Source: Rhodospirillales bacterium
Lineage (GTDB): Bacteria > Pseudomonadota > Alphaproteobacteria > Rhodospirillales > UBA2165
Direction: 5' to 3'
Length of the DNA: 38,095 nucleotides
NCBI GenBank assembly: GCA_028345065.1
Contig: JAOMCN010000021.1
Span: 1 to 38,095, forward strand
A program made the translations under genes and the position numbers. Positions 23,636-32,081 of the stretch are shown piece after piece (the stretch's first letter is position 1; every line of letters begins with the position of its first letter). The notes under the pieces are model-generated. The model ran no database searches. It was given only the letters and a program-made list of their open reading frames with translations, and was not told the origin of the DNA.

Positions 23636-24025
23636 TTATTTAAGAGTTTTTAAGTAGGCTATAACGTTGTCGCGATCGCGTTTCTTTTTTAGCTTTAACA
23701 TCATTGCAGATTTACGTTTGTTTCGGCTTTTCACAAAAAGTTTCGGATTTGTGAGGTATTCGTCTAGGGTTGCTTCATCCCAGGTCCAGTCAGCACCTTT
23801 CAGACCTTTGTACCTTTTAAAGCCTTTAACCGTACCGGCTTTTCGACCGATGACGCCAGCCAATGATGGTCCAATTTTGTGCTTTCCCGCTTTAATTGAA
23901 TGGCAGGCCTTACATTTATTAAAAACCTTTTTGCCCCGAACTTTATCTCCACCTGCAATTGCAGGTGTTGCACCCAGAACCTGTATCGCGCCGAAGAGCA
24001 GAAGTAAAACTTTTATGATTTTCAT
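23636..24025 (-). CDS. Class I c-type cytochrome, periplasmic
   Basis: A 129-residue secreted protein. A signal peptide (residues ~1-24, ending AIA) precedes a small cytochrome c domain with CKACH at 38-42 for heme attachment, the GPSLAGVIGRKAG segment and a late Met at 108/109 as probable axial ligand. The expected KM.F-type Met loop reads SAMMLKLKKK, so ligation should be checked. The domain is exceptionally rich in Lys and Arg. It may be a soluble electron carrier between the bc1 complex and an oxidase, with the strong positive charge aiding docking. No oxidase genes are nearby. Confidence 0.88.
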   Translation of the reverse strand: MKIIKVLLLLFGAIQVLGATPAIAGGDKVRGKKVFNKCKACHSIKAGKHKIGPSLAGVIGRKAGTVKGFKRYKGLKGADWTWDEATLDEYLTNPKLFVKSRNKRKSAMMLKLKKKRDRDNVIAYLKTLK

Positions 24026-24138
24026 TTTTAATCGGCCTTTCTCACCAGTTACGGATGAATACGTGTGTATAAAGATGATGGATCGCGAAGTATTATCCTA
24101 ACTTTTTATTATATCAGTGATTGAACATGGGTGTTAGT

Positions 24139-24603
24139 TTATTCGATACACCTCACAAATTTTGAATTGTTATAAATTTCCTGTTTGCGCATGGGCATTG
24201 AGTCTATCAAACCGAATAAATAGCAGGGATCTACGGGGATGAGGCGGTTATATTTGATGGTACCGTCTTTCCCTATTAATAAGGATCGGAACTGGTCCTT
24301 CTTTACACTAAATTCAGATCTCAAAATTGAGGCATTATGATTTACTGCTGACTCTCCCGATCTCAACAGGACATTATTATCGACGATTTCGAAAACCAAT
24401 AAATGCCTATCATCAAAACCAGGCCGATTTTTAGAAATCCATGAACGTTGGTTGAGCAAATGAGGGTTTGTTTGAGTGGGGGAAAATACAAGAAGAATAC
24501 GGTTTTTCCAAAGATAGTTTTTCATAAAATCAAGATCAACTTTAGTGTTCCCAATTAATGTGGATGTAATTAAAATTCCCAAAAGTCCCGTAATCCAGAG
24601 CAA
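24139..24603 (-). CDS. DUF4174-domain protein
   Basis: A 154-residue protein. An N-terminal hydrophobic segment (MLWITGLLGILITSTLIG) is followed by a domain with YLWKNRILLVFSPT, LLVFEI, FRSLLIGKDGTIKY and FGLIDSMPMRKQE. This is the DUF4174 pattern, a thioredoxin-like fold in which no redox CxxC is present. Proteins of this family are probably periplasmic or membrane-anchored, of unknown activity. The start lies 27 nt after the glutathione-peroxidase stop, so the two form one unit. The pairing suggests a link to peroxide handling, by inference. Family recognition is firm, function is not. Confidence 0.85.
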   Translation of the reverse strand: MLWITGLLGILITSTLIGNTKVDLDFMKNYLWKNRILLVFSPTQTNPHLLNQRSWISKNRPGFDDRHLLVFEIVDNNVLLRSGESAVNHNASILRSEFSVKKDQFRSLLIGKDGTIKYNRLIPVDPCYLFGLIDSMPMRKQEIYNNSKFVRCIE

Positions 24604-24630
24604 GGTGTGCTACCTTTTAGCTATTTTCTG

Positions 24631-25197
24631 TCATTTATCTTTTAGGGACGTTTTGGAGAGATGTTCCTCAATTGCCTTGGTTATCTTCCCTGAAGTCGGT
24701 GAGGTGGGCGTAGAGAACCAATCAACAAGTTGGCCATTGGTGCCGACAAGATATTTGTGAAAATTCCACCTTGGTTTTGCTAACATTCCCAATTCGTCTG
24801 AAGCCCAAAGATAAAAGGGATGCGCATCATCTCCGGTAACGTGCACCTTAGTCGTTAGGGGAAAGTCGATATCAAAATTTACTTCACAAAAGCTCTTAAT
24901 TTGAGCCTCTTCCCCAGGTTCTTGGTTGCCGAAGTCATTGGAAGGTACGCCAAGTACGACAAATCCTTTGTCGCGATATCGAGACCACACTGTTTGAAGA
25001 TTTTTGTATTGTCCTGTAAAGCCACATTCTGAAGCAGTATTGACCACCATTACCAACTTACCGCGGAATACAGAAAAGGGCAGGGGTTCACCAGAAATTG
25101 TTTTAAACGAAAAGTCGTAAGCGTTTATAGATTGCTCACCCGCATTAACGGCCATTGCCGACAACAAAGAAGCTAAAATTACCAAAATACACCTCAT
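24631..25197 (-). CDS. Glutathione peroxidase, periplasmic, Cys-type
   Basis: A 188-residue protein with a Sec signal peptide (~20 residues), which is uncommon for this cytosolic family. The catalytic Cys58 is in NTASECGFTGQY, Gln92 is in SNDFGNQEPG, and Trp144 lies in the WNFHKYLV motif. This is the full Cys-Gln-Trp triad of Cys-type GPx, reducing hydroperoxides with glutathione or thioredoxin. AAGGAAG precedes the ATG. It is cotranscribed with the DUF4174 gene. A periplasmic location would need an exported thiol donor, which is not evident here. Confidence 0.9.
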   Translation of the reverse strand: MRCILVILASLLSAMAVNAGEQSINAYDFSFKTISGEPLPFSVFRGKLVMVVNTASECGFTGQYKNLQTVWSRYRDKGFVVLGVPSNDFGNQEPGEEAQIKSFCEVNFDIDFPLTTKVHVTGDDAHPFYLWASDELGMLAKPRWNFHKYLVGTNGQLVDWFSTPTSPTSGKITKAIEEHLSKTSLKDK

Positions 25198-25301
25198 TAA
25201 AGGCTTCCTTTGTCTGATCCATCCTTAAAGTACTTACGTAGTTTTGCGGTAAAGGGATCATTGTTAATGCCATATTACAACTTGATTAGAAAATTTTAAA
25301 C

Positions 25302-26075
25302 ATGCTGTCTAAAGAGCCAAAAAAAAATTTACTGTTACAATCGTTTGGCGATAGCATCAATGTTGCGGTCATTGGAGCTAACGGCGGAATTGGTCAGGCA
25401 TTAGTTGAACAATTATCCTTAAGTTATTGTGTAGAAAATATATTTTCTCTGTCACGTGAAGGTAACGATGACCAAGTCTTTAATTCAAAAGGTATTCAAA
25501 TTGATTTAGAGGATGAAACTACAATTGCTGATGCAGCGTCGGCTATTCGTAAAACGGTTCATGCACTGGACGTAGTATTCGTGGCGACGGGCATATTGTA
25601 TTCTCATAACAATATTCTACCAGAGAAATCATGGAAAACTCTTGATTGCGGGTCTATGGAGGCCGTGTTTAGAATTAATACGATAGGTCCTGCACTAGTC
25701 GCAAAGCATTTCCTTCCATTGCTAAGCGTTAAAAAGAGATCAGCTTTGGCCATTTTAACAGCAAAAGTCGGAAGTATCTCAGATAATTTTCTTGGGGGCT
25801 GGTATTCCTATCGAGCATCAAAAGCTGCTTTAAATATGATAATAAGAACATTGTCCATCGAGATGGCGCGGCGTAATGCTGATGCGGTTTGCGTGGGTTT
25901 ACACCCGGGGACCGTAGATACAAACCTTTCCAAACCCTACCAGAGGGGGGTTGAACCGGGGAAGTTGTTTTCTTCTAAGAAGTCCGCGAAATACCTGTTA
26001 CAGGTCCTAGATTCAATGTCTCCAAAGAACTCTGGCTTCATTTATTCCTGGGATGGTGTTGAGTTACCTTTCTAA
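25302..26075 (+). CDS. Short-chain dehydrogenase/reductase (CsgA/C-factor type)
   Basis: A 257-residue SDR. The NAD(P)-binding motif GANGGIG is at 25-31, after a ~20-residue N-terminal extension. Catalytic Ser158/Ser160 precede Tyr170 and Lys174 in YSYRASKAALN. The C-terminal LHPGTVDTNLSKP segment resembles the C-factor (CsgA)-like SDRs, which have low substrate information. Reaction: NAD(P)H-dependent reduction or oxidation of a carbonyl/hydroxyl group, with unknown substrate. No Shine-Dalgarno is evident at the ATG; the first in-frame Met lies before the Rossmann fold, so the start is reasonable. It diverges from the glutathione-peroxidase gene. Confidence 0.88.
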   Translation: MLSKEPKKNLLLQSFGDSINVAVIGANGGIGQALVEQLSLSYCVENIFSLSREGNDDQVFNSKGIQIDLEDETTIADAASAIRKTVHALDVVFVATGILYSHNNILPEKSWKTLDCGSMEAVFRINTIGPALVAKHFLPLLSVKKRSALAILTAKVGSISDNFLGGWYSYRASKAALNMIIRTLSIEMARRNADAVCVGLHPGTVDTNLSKPYQRGVEPGKLFSSKKSAKYLLQVLDSMSPKNSGFIYSWDGVELPF

Positions 26076-26410
26076 CGCATAAATCGTTGCGGCTTAGCAC
26101 ATTAATAGTTTAATTAAATTTTTAGGTGAACGGTAAATTATTAGAAAAGGAAATTTACCCTATAGAATCTGTTATAGGTGCGGACGAACATTCTTATGGC
26201 GGAAAAAGTGGGAAAATTGTTGGTCTAATGTCAGATATTGTTCAACTCGTTGTCGAAATAGTCGCTAACCAAGAAAAGGAATCCTGCAATAATATCTGTC
26301 CAAAGGCTTAGATTTTCCTGAACCTTGGAACTTCATAATTGTAGGTAATAGGCTGTTCAAATATTAGAGAAATGAGGGATTGTTGAGAATATTTTTTATA
26401 GGGGATTAAA
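26076..26410. other. Intergenic stretch with one weak frame
   Basis: A GTG-initiated 61-codon frame at 26126-26311 exists (product includes SVIGADEHSYGGKSG and a Cys pair near the end). It has no good ribosome-binding site and no recognised family, so it is not called as a gene. The right end holds GGGG upstream of the next ATG. No RNA or repeat was recognised. Confidence 0.3.
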
Positions 26411-26836
26411 ATGTCAGAAGTGCTCATTGTCATTGGCTTGATCTCGGTTGCCACTATTTTTGGGTCTATGGTTTTTTTTTCATGTGTCGTGGCGCCTCTA
26501 GTGTTTATTAAATTGGACGGCCCCACGGCGGGTAATTTTATCCGTAACATTTTCCCATGGTATTACTTATTGATTGGTGGATTTTCAATAATTGCAGCGG
26601 TAGTTCTTCCATTCCATCAGCCATTTGAGGGTTTAATGATGGCCGCCGTATTTTTTGGTGCTTTTATTTCTCGGCAAGTATTGATGCCGCGTCTTAACAT
26701 GCATCGAGATGAGGATTTACAAGGTAGCACGGAGGCAAAAAAGAAATTTACACTCCTTCACCGTTGTTCGATTTTAATTAATGCCGTTCAAATACTTGTT
26801 TGTCTTATTGTCCTTATCCGCCTCTCTATTACTTGA
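26411..26836 (+). CDS. DUF4149-domain membrane protein
   Basis: A 141-residue integral membrane protein with four hydrophobic segments: VLIVIGLISVATIFGSMVFF, YYLLIGGFSIIAAVVLP, GLMMAAVFFGAFISRQVL and SILINAVQILVCLIVLI. The loop PRLN with following charged residues and the LH segment before the last helix match the DUF4149 (TMEM205-like) family, found in many proteobacteria with unknown function. GGGG sits 6 nt before the ATG. It converges on the Trp-rich unknown gene, with only 21 nt between the stops. No operon partner upstream. Confidence 0.8.
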   Translation: MSEVLIVIGLISVATIFGSMVFFSCVVAPLVFIKLDGPTAGNFIRNIFPWYYLLIGGFSIIAAVVLPFHQPFEGLMMAAVFFGAFISRQVLMPRLNMHRDEDLQGSTEAKKKFTLLHRCSILINAVQILVCLIVLIRLSIT

Positions 26837-26857
26837 TTTTTATCATTGTATAATTGG

Positions 26858-27367
26858 TTAGATGAAAGGATCATAAGACCATTGCAGCAAGGCTTGACGT
26901 TGCCTTGGTCGGCAGGTCCAGTCACCTTGGTCACAATTCGCTTTCACCTGTGCCGCGTGGCGACGAAAAGAACGCCAGCGTGTCGTCTGCTTTTGATCTA
27001 CTTCTGCTAGCCGACGGCCCATGAAATAGCGGCAATACCATTGGAACCATCCCCTTGGATCGGGGCCTATGATCCATCCTTTTTCCTTCCAAATATTTAA
27101 CGATTGACGACTCTTAACGCCAAAATAGTTCACCGATGGATCGGAACTGTCGCTGATTTTCGCTTTGGTAAACCATTCCGACGGGAACTCATTTTGACAG
27201 TCGTTACAATATTTTCCCTCGAATACCCCTAACCCCAGCATTTCTTTTGGCGTGAAGTGTGGATTGAATCCAGGAGTAAAATTCTGTCCCATTTGTACTT
27301 GTATGGAATATTGATACGAAGTTTGCATCGTATCGTTAACCGTGACGACATCGCCTACATGGTACAT
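26858..27367 (-). CDS. Conserved Trp-rich protein of unknown function
   Basis: A 169-residue soluble protein, distinctive in composition. It has CNDCQNEFPSEWF, FGVKSRQSLNIW, then GWIIGPDPRGWFQWYCRYFMGRR and a basic helix with WRSFRRHAAQ, ending CRPRQRQALLQW. The five Cys and many Trp/Arg suggest a compact Zn- or nucleic-acid-binding domain, but no catalytic motif is evident. I recognise the GWFQWYCRY..GRR phrase from uncharacterised proteins in alphaproteobacteria and some eukaryotes, without a known role. It is alone, on the minus strand, with AGG before the ATG. Confidence 0.75.
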   Translation of the reverse strand: MYHVGDVVTVNDTMQTSYQYSIQVQMGQNFTPGFNPHFTPKEMLGLGVFEGKYCNDCQNEFPSEWFTKAKISDSSDPSVNYFGVKSRQSLNIWKEKGWIIGPDPRGWFQWYCRYFMGRRLAEVDQKQTTRWRSFRRHAAQVKANCDQGDWTCRPRQRQALLQWSYDPFI

Positions 27368-27501
27368 AGTTGAGAACCTTTTTTGTCTGCAGGTTAAGGA
27401 ATAAAATGTCTAAGTTTGTCCTTTATGACTGGACAAGACTCTGAATTTGATACTTAGAAGTAAATCAGCTTTATCAAACTGGATATGGTGTGTTTTCTTT
27501 A

Positions 27502-27909
27502 TTATCTGTTTGATAGGCTCTCAGGGTCAACGTCAACTCTTGAAATTGTTGTAATATTTCCATCCCGGACGGAATTAAAAAAACAATTCCTGCGTCCAGT
27601 GTGACAGGCAACGCCAGATTGGTCTACCTGGAGGAGAATGGCGTCATTATCGCAATCCCACCTGAACTCCATGAGTGTTTGGACATGGCCGGAGGTTTCT
27701 CCTTTTCTCCATAGTTTTCTGCGAGAACGGGACCAATAAACACCCCTTTTTTCCTTTAAAGTGGCTTCGATAGATTCAGGGCTCATCCACGCCAACATCA
27801 GAACTTCCCCACTATCAAACTGTTGGGCGATTGCAGGGATCAAACCCTCGTTATTGAAAGTTAATTGGTCCAATAATCTGCCAATTGTTTCTTTATCTTC
27901 TTTAGACAT
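27502..27909 (-). CDS. hisI: Phosphoribosyl-AMP cyclohydrolase
   Basis: A 135-residue protein matching stand-alone HisI. LTFNNEGLIPAIAQQ opens the domain, VLMLAWM follows, and WRKGETSGH with DCDNDA (Asp85, Cys86, Asp87, Asp89) and GVACHTGRRNCFF (Cys102, Cys109) form the Zn and Mg sites. It opens the purine ring of phosphoribosyl-AMP in step 3 of histidine synthesis, in the cytoplasm. HisE is not fused, as is usual in alphaproteobacteria. No other his gene is nearby, so histidine genes are scattered here. Length and motifs make this a confident call. Confidence 0.96.
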   Translation of the reverse strand: MSKEDKETIGRLLDQLTFNNEGLIPAIAQQFDSGEVLMLAWMSPESIEATLKEKRGVYWSRSRRKLWRKGETSGHVQTLMEFRWDCDNDAILLQVDQSGVACHTGRRNCFFNSVRDGNITTISRVDVDPESLSNR

Positions 27910-28133
27910 ACTAGTATCCCAGTATTAAAATTAACCAAGCGCTTTCCTAGTCAAATTACGCATCTAAGCATTATTAGCATTAAGACAATGTTTTTATCCA
28001 ATATATCTCTTCATAATTGTAAATTGGATATCGAAAAACAAATGATATCAGAAGATGTTATTGACCTTGATTCAATATACATTTTCTTGCTTCATTAGTT
28101 TAAAAATCGAAACAGGCCAAGTGGAGGTTAGGA

Positions 28134-29693
28134 ATGCAGACAGCATATCAGATGGTATGGATGTCCGCTGAAAGAACTCCAGAGCACTTAGCATTAATAG
28201 ATGATTTGAGTGATCGCCGCCTTACGTATGCGGAATTAATAGGGGAAATAGACATTGTTGCGGCGGGTCTATTTGAACGAGGTATTAGACAGGGTGATAG
28301 AGTAGCTACTGTTTTACCTAGCCTATTTGAGCATTGCCTTTTGTTGCTAGCCCTACAGAGATTGTGTGCTGTTCCCGCCCTAATGAATTTTAGGCTTAGC
28401 GTTGCTGAAATTAAAAATTTAATCTCCGATGGCGATATAAACGCAGCTGTTATTTCACCGGATCAGGTTTTAAAGGAGGCGGTAGAAGGGGCTTTATCAA
28501 CAAATGGAGTGTTAATAACGGTAGGAAATAGGATAGAGGGGGCCGAGGTATTTTCAGATTGCCGAGGTGATCCGTCAGGATTGAGCTTTCCAAGTCCTGA
28601 AAGAGAGGATCCAGCCTTCATATTTTACACATCAGGTACAACTGGATTACCTAAGGGAGTGGTATTGGGTCATAGGAGCACTGAACCTAGGGTTATCTGG
28701 CTTTCTACACAGGCGGGTCTTCGTCATGGAACCCACAATAGGGCATTAGGCTTTATGCCACTGAGCCATTCAATCGGTTTTTACGGAGTATTCCTTGCGA
28801 CTTTGGCGCTTAATGGCACCTATTATGTAATGTCAGCTTTTAATCCAAAAGACGCTGTTGAAATGGTAGAAAAATTCGAGATCACGTATATGTTCGCTGT
28901 TCCCCAGCTTTATCATGCTATGTTTCAGGCTCCTAACTATTCAGCGGAAAAGATGCGGTCCACTGAAGTGGTATTATATGGTGGTGCACAGATAGATGGT
29001 GAATTTTTAAAAACGTTGGATGGAGAATGGGCTGCTGTAATTCGGCATATTTACGGCACAACGGAGACCATGTGTTCTCTTTATAATCCCGATCCTGTCG
29101 GCCAACATACTCGTTTGCGCCCCGGGTTTTACTCCCGTACGAGGGTAATTGACATAGATGGTGGAGTTGAGGATCAGGTAAAGGCAGGACAAGAGGGGCA
29201 ATTGATAGTCGATGCGACGACGGATACTGTATTCACGGAATACCTTAATCGTCCAAATGATACTGCAGAAAGCATTATTGAAGGTTGGTATTATACAGGT
29301 GATATATGTATTGCCCATGAAAATGGTGACGTAGACCTTCTAGGAAGGGTTGACGATTTAATTCGTTCTGGAGGCGAAAATATTCATCCTGGCCAAATAG
29401 AAGAAATTTTAATGAGCCACTCTGCGATAAGGGATGTAGCTGTTATAGGGATACCTCACAAAAAATGGGGAGAAGCGGTTACAGCGTGTATTGTGGGTGA
29501 TGTCATCCCGGTCGAAGACCTTGAAAGGCTATTTCAGAATAGTGAAATAGCGCAATTTAAACGGCCTCGAATTTATATGTTTTTGGAAAATATTCCTCGA
29601 AATGCAACTAATAAAATTATCAGGCGCGAACTAAAGGCTAATGTGTCGAGAAGTAGAACAGAAGAAACAAATTATAAAATTGTAGAAGTATGA
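28134..29693 (+). CDS. AMP-forming acyl-CoA synthetase
   Basis: A 519-residue ANL-superfamily ligase of normal length. The P-loop YTSGTTGLPKG is at 165-175, YGTTET mid-protein binds the adenine, and YTGDI and GRVDDLIRSGGENIHPGQIEE form the hinge region. A C-terminal catalytic Lys lies in NKIIRREL (Lys494). It activates a carboxylic acid to acyl-AMP and then acyl-CoA, in the cytoplasm. GGAGG is placed 6 nt before the ATG. Substrate is unknown; short-chain, aromatic or carnitine-like acids are all compatible. It converges on the MetC paralogue with 26 nt between stops. Confidence 0.93.
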   Translation: MQTAYQMVWMSAERTPEHLALIDDLSDRRLTYAELIGEIDIVAAGLFERGIRQGDRVATVLPSLFEHCLLLLALQRLCAVPALMNFRLSVAEIKNLISDGDINAAVISPDQVLKEAVEGALSTNGVLITVGNRIEGAEVFSDCRGDPSGLSFPSPEREDPAFIFYTSGTTGLPKGVVLGHRSTEPRVIWLSTQAGLRHGTHNRALGFMPLSHSIGFYGVFLATLALNGTYYVMSAFNPKDAVEMVEKFEITYMFAVPQLYHAMFQAPNYSAEKMRSTEVVLYGGAQIDGEFLKTLDGEWAAVIRHIYGTTETMCSLYNPDPVGQHTRLRPGFYSRTRVIDIDGGVEDQVKAGQEGQLIVDATTDTVFTEYLNRPNDTAESIIEGWYYTGDICIAHENGDVDLLGRVDDLIRSGGENIHPGQIEEILMSHSAIRDVAVIGIPHKKWGEAVTACIVGDVIPVEDLERLFQNSEIAQFKRPRIYMFLENIPRNATNKIIRRELKANVSRSRTEETNYKIVEV

Positions 29694-29719
29694 GTAAGAC
29701 AAATTATTTATCTGGTAAA

Positions 29720-30883
29720 TTAACTAAAATTGTTAAGGCGATCTAATCCTTCTGTTAAGTCTGCAATAAGATCATCTGGATCTTCGAGACCTACGTGAAG
29801 ACGAATACAGGGTTTTGTACTATCCCATTTGGTAGCGCTGCGGGTCAGTTGTGTTTTCCAAACCAAGCTTTCATAGCCGCCCCAGCTACCTCCCAAAGCA
29901 AATAATTCAAGTCCGTCAATCATAGCGGCAACGGCGTCCCCGGAGTATTCATTTAGCAAAATGCTGAAAAGGCCAGATGATCCTGTGAAGTCGCGTTTCC
30001 ATATCTGATGGCCAGGACAAGAAGGAAAAGCGGGGTGAAGTAACGTGTGGACTTCGGGCCGGGTCTTTAACCAATCGGCTACAATTAGTGCATTCTTCTC
30101 GTGGCGTTTAAGACGAGAAGCTAAAGTTCTCATTCCTCGTAGACCCAAGTAAGCGTCGTCAGGGGCTGCGTGATAACCCAATATTCTGGCAGAATCTCTT
30201 ATTGCCGCAAAGTTTTCGGCCTTTGTGGTTACTGCTCCCAGCATAGCGTCTGAATGACCCACATAATATTTTGTTGCCGCCTGCACTGAGACGTCAACGC
30301 CGTGATTGAATGGCTTAAAGAAGTATCCCGCACTCCAAGTATTATCCATCACTACCTTGATTTCCGATTTATGGCATTGTTCGGCAATCGCCGGAATATC
30401 TTGAACTTCAAATGAGTGAGATCCTGGCGATTCGGTATAGATAACTTTTGTGTTGTCTTGGAAGTGTTTTATTATTTCGGTTCCAATGAACGGGTCATAA
30501 TAGGTTGTTTCAACTCCAAAGCGTTTTAAAAATTTTTCACTGAAATTGCGTGTTGGGGAATAAGCGTTGTCACACACTAAAACGTGATCCCCTTGTTTAA
30601 CAAAAGCGAGCATGGCAGTTATAATTGCCGAAAGACCAGAACCTACGGCAACGCACTTCTCGCCACCCTCAAGGGCTGCGACGGTCTCTTCGAAAGCCCT
30701 CGATGTCGGGGTGCCGTGACGACCATACATAAAATTAGTATCAGGCTCGTTTTTCGCTATTTCTAACGCTGCAACAGAAGGTTTGCTGACGGTTGAAGCG
30801 TGGTAGATCGGAGGGTTGACTGATCCACCCTGTTTCTCAGGGTGACTACCGGAATGGACTAATTTTGTATCTTGTTTTTTCAT
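29720..30883 (-). CDS. metC: Cystathionine beta-lyase family enzyme (copy 1)
   Basis: A 387-residue fold-type I PLP enzyme. YGRHGTPT around residue 53 (phosphate-binding Tyr/Arg), DNTWSAGYFFKP with Asp180 and QAATKYYVGHSD with PLP Lys205 are visible. It belongs to the Cys/Met-metabolism family, most like alphaproteobacterial MetC, which cleaves cystathionine to homocysteine, pyruvate and ammonia. It is the last gene of the cysK-sulfurtransferase-metC-metC unit, starting 12 nt after copy 2. The two copies are similar throughout, so a second C-S lyase specificity (for example a cysteine or methionine analogue) is possible. Confidence 0.88.
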   Translation of the reverse strand: MKKQDTKLVHSGSHPEKQGGSVNPPIYHASTVSKPSVAALEIAKNEPDTNFMYGRHGTPTSRAFEETVAALEGGEKCVAVGSGLSAIITAMLAFVKQGDHVLVCDNAYSPTRNFSEKFLKRFGVETTYYDPFIGTEIIKHFQDNTKVIYTESPGSHSFEVQDIPAIAEQCHKSEIKVVMDNTWSAGYFFKPFNHGVDVSVQAATKYYVGHSDAMLGAVTTKAENFAAIRDSARILGYHAAPDDAYLGLRGMRTLASRLKRHEKNALIVADWLKTRPEVHTLLHPAFPSCPGHQIWKRDFTGSSGLFSILLNEYSGDAVAAMIDGLELFALGGSWGGYESLVWKTQLTRSATKWDSTKPCIRLHVGLEDPDDLIADLTEGLDRLNNFS

Positions 30884-30895
30884 GCCTGGTATAAT

Positions 30896-32077
30896 TTAGG
30901 CCTTACCATTAAGGCGCTCAAAACCGTTTTCAAGGTCGGCAATAAGATCGTCTGGATTTTCTTGTCCAGCGTGAATGCGGATATGTTTTTGATCTGGATT
31001 CCAGTCACCAATTGAGCGTATTTCTGATGGGTATGTTGGAATCATTAAACTTTCAAATGCACCCCAACTAAACCCTATTCCAAACAATTCCATACCATCG
31101 ATCATGCGGGATATACGTTCATCTTCGAATTGATTTAAGACGACACCAAAAAGTCCGGAAGCTCCGGAAAAGTCCCTTTTCCAAATTTCATGTCCTGGGC
31201 AATCTTCAAAAGCGGGATGCAATACGGCCTTTACTTCTGGACGCTTTTTGAACCATTTGGCTAACCTAATAGCATTGTCTTGATGACGTTCTAAGCGTAC
31301 TTCCAGAGTTCTGATACCTCTGGAAGTCAAATAAGCATCATCTCCGCCCACACAGTATCCTAAATATGAGGAGGTCCGTTTAACAATCTCCCAGTCTTGA
31401 GAGGTTTTAGTGGTCACCATTCCAATCATTACGTCCGCATGTCCTGAAATATATTTCGTTGCCGCCTGAATGGATATGTCTACCCCGTGATCAAAGGGTT
31501 TAAAAAAGTAACCAGCACTCCAGGTATTATCCATAATAACCTTGATATTATGTTGGTGTGCAACTTGTGCAATTGCCGGAATATCCTGTATTTCAAAGGT
31601 TTGTGAGCAGGGGGATTCAGTAAATATAACTTTTGTGCTGTCAGAAATAAGGTTTTCGATTTCTTTACCAATTAAAGGGTCGTAAAAGGTTGTTTCTATG
31701 CCGTATTTGGCTAGAAAACCTTTGCATAAATTACGAGTTGGGTCGTAGGCAGCATCCACCATAAGTAAGTGATCACCGCATTTTAAAAATGATAACAATG
31801 AAGAGACAATTGCTGAAAGTCCGGAGCTAACTGACACTGATCGATATCCACCCTCAAGGTCAGCAACAGCTTCCTCCAAGGCCATAGTAGTTGGTGTTCC
31901 ATACCGCCCATAGTAGAACGTGTCGAAGCGCTTTTTGCTCCCTTCCTTCATACTGGCTACAGTCGGAAACAAGACAGTAGATGTTCTATAGGTCGGTGTA
32001 TTCATCACACCGTGGTGACGCTCGGGATGATTTCCAGCGTGCACTAATCGAGTGCTTTGGCGTCTGGGTTTATTCAT
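30896..32077 (-). CDS. metC: Cystathionine beta-lyase family enzyme (copy 2)
   Basis: A 393-residue paralogue of the enzyme at 29720-30883. The start is the ATG at 32077 (STRLVHAGNHPE is near the N-terminus). YYGRYGTPT and QAATKY with PLP Lys208 are visible. The start lies 4 nt after the stop of the sulfurtransferase, suggesting translational coupling. Reaction by family: beta-elimination of cystathionine or another thioether or cysteine derivative. Compared with copy 1 the C-terminal half shows differing loops (GFSWGAFESLMIP versus GGSWGGYESLVWK), which is where substrate specificity usually lies. Symbol given by family only. Confidence 0.88.
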   Translation of the reverse strand: MNKPRRQSTRLVHAGNHPERHHGVMNTPTYRTSTVLFPTVASMKEGSKKRFDTFYYGRYGTPTTMALEEAVADLEGGYRSVSVSSGLSAIVSSLLSFLKCGDHLLMVDAAYDPTRNLCKGFLAKYGIETTFYDPLIGKEIENLISDSTKVIFTESPCSQTFEIQDIPAIAQVAHQHNIKVIMDNTWSAGYFFKPFDHGVDISIQAATKYISGHADVMIGMVTTKTSQDWEIVKRTSSYLGYCVGGDDAYLTSRGIRTLEVRLERHQDNAIRLAKWFKKRPEVKAVLHPAFEDCPGHEIWKRDFSGASGLFGVVLNQFEDERISRMIDGMELFGIGFSWGAFESLMIPTYPSEIRSIGDWNPDQKHIRIHAGQENPDDLIADLENGFERLNGKA

Positions 32078-32081
32078 GATT

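Noticed and set aside
26126-26311. GTG-started 61-codon plus-strand frame
   Set aside because: No good ribosome-binding site and no recognised family; kept only as a note under the intergenic entry.
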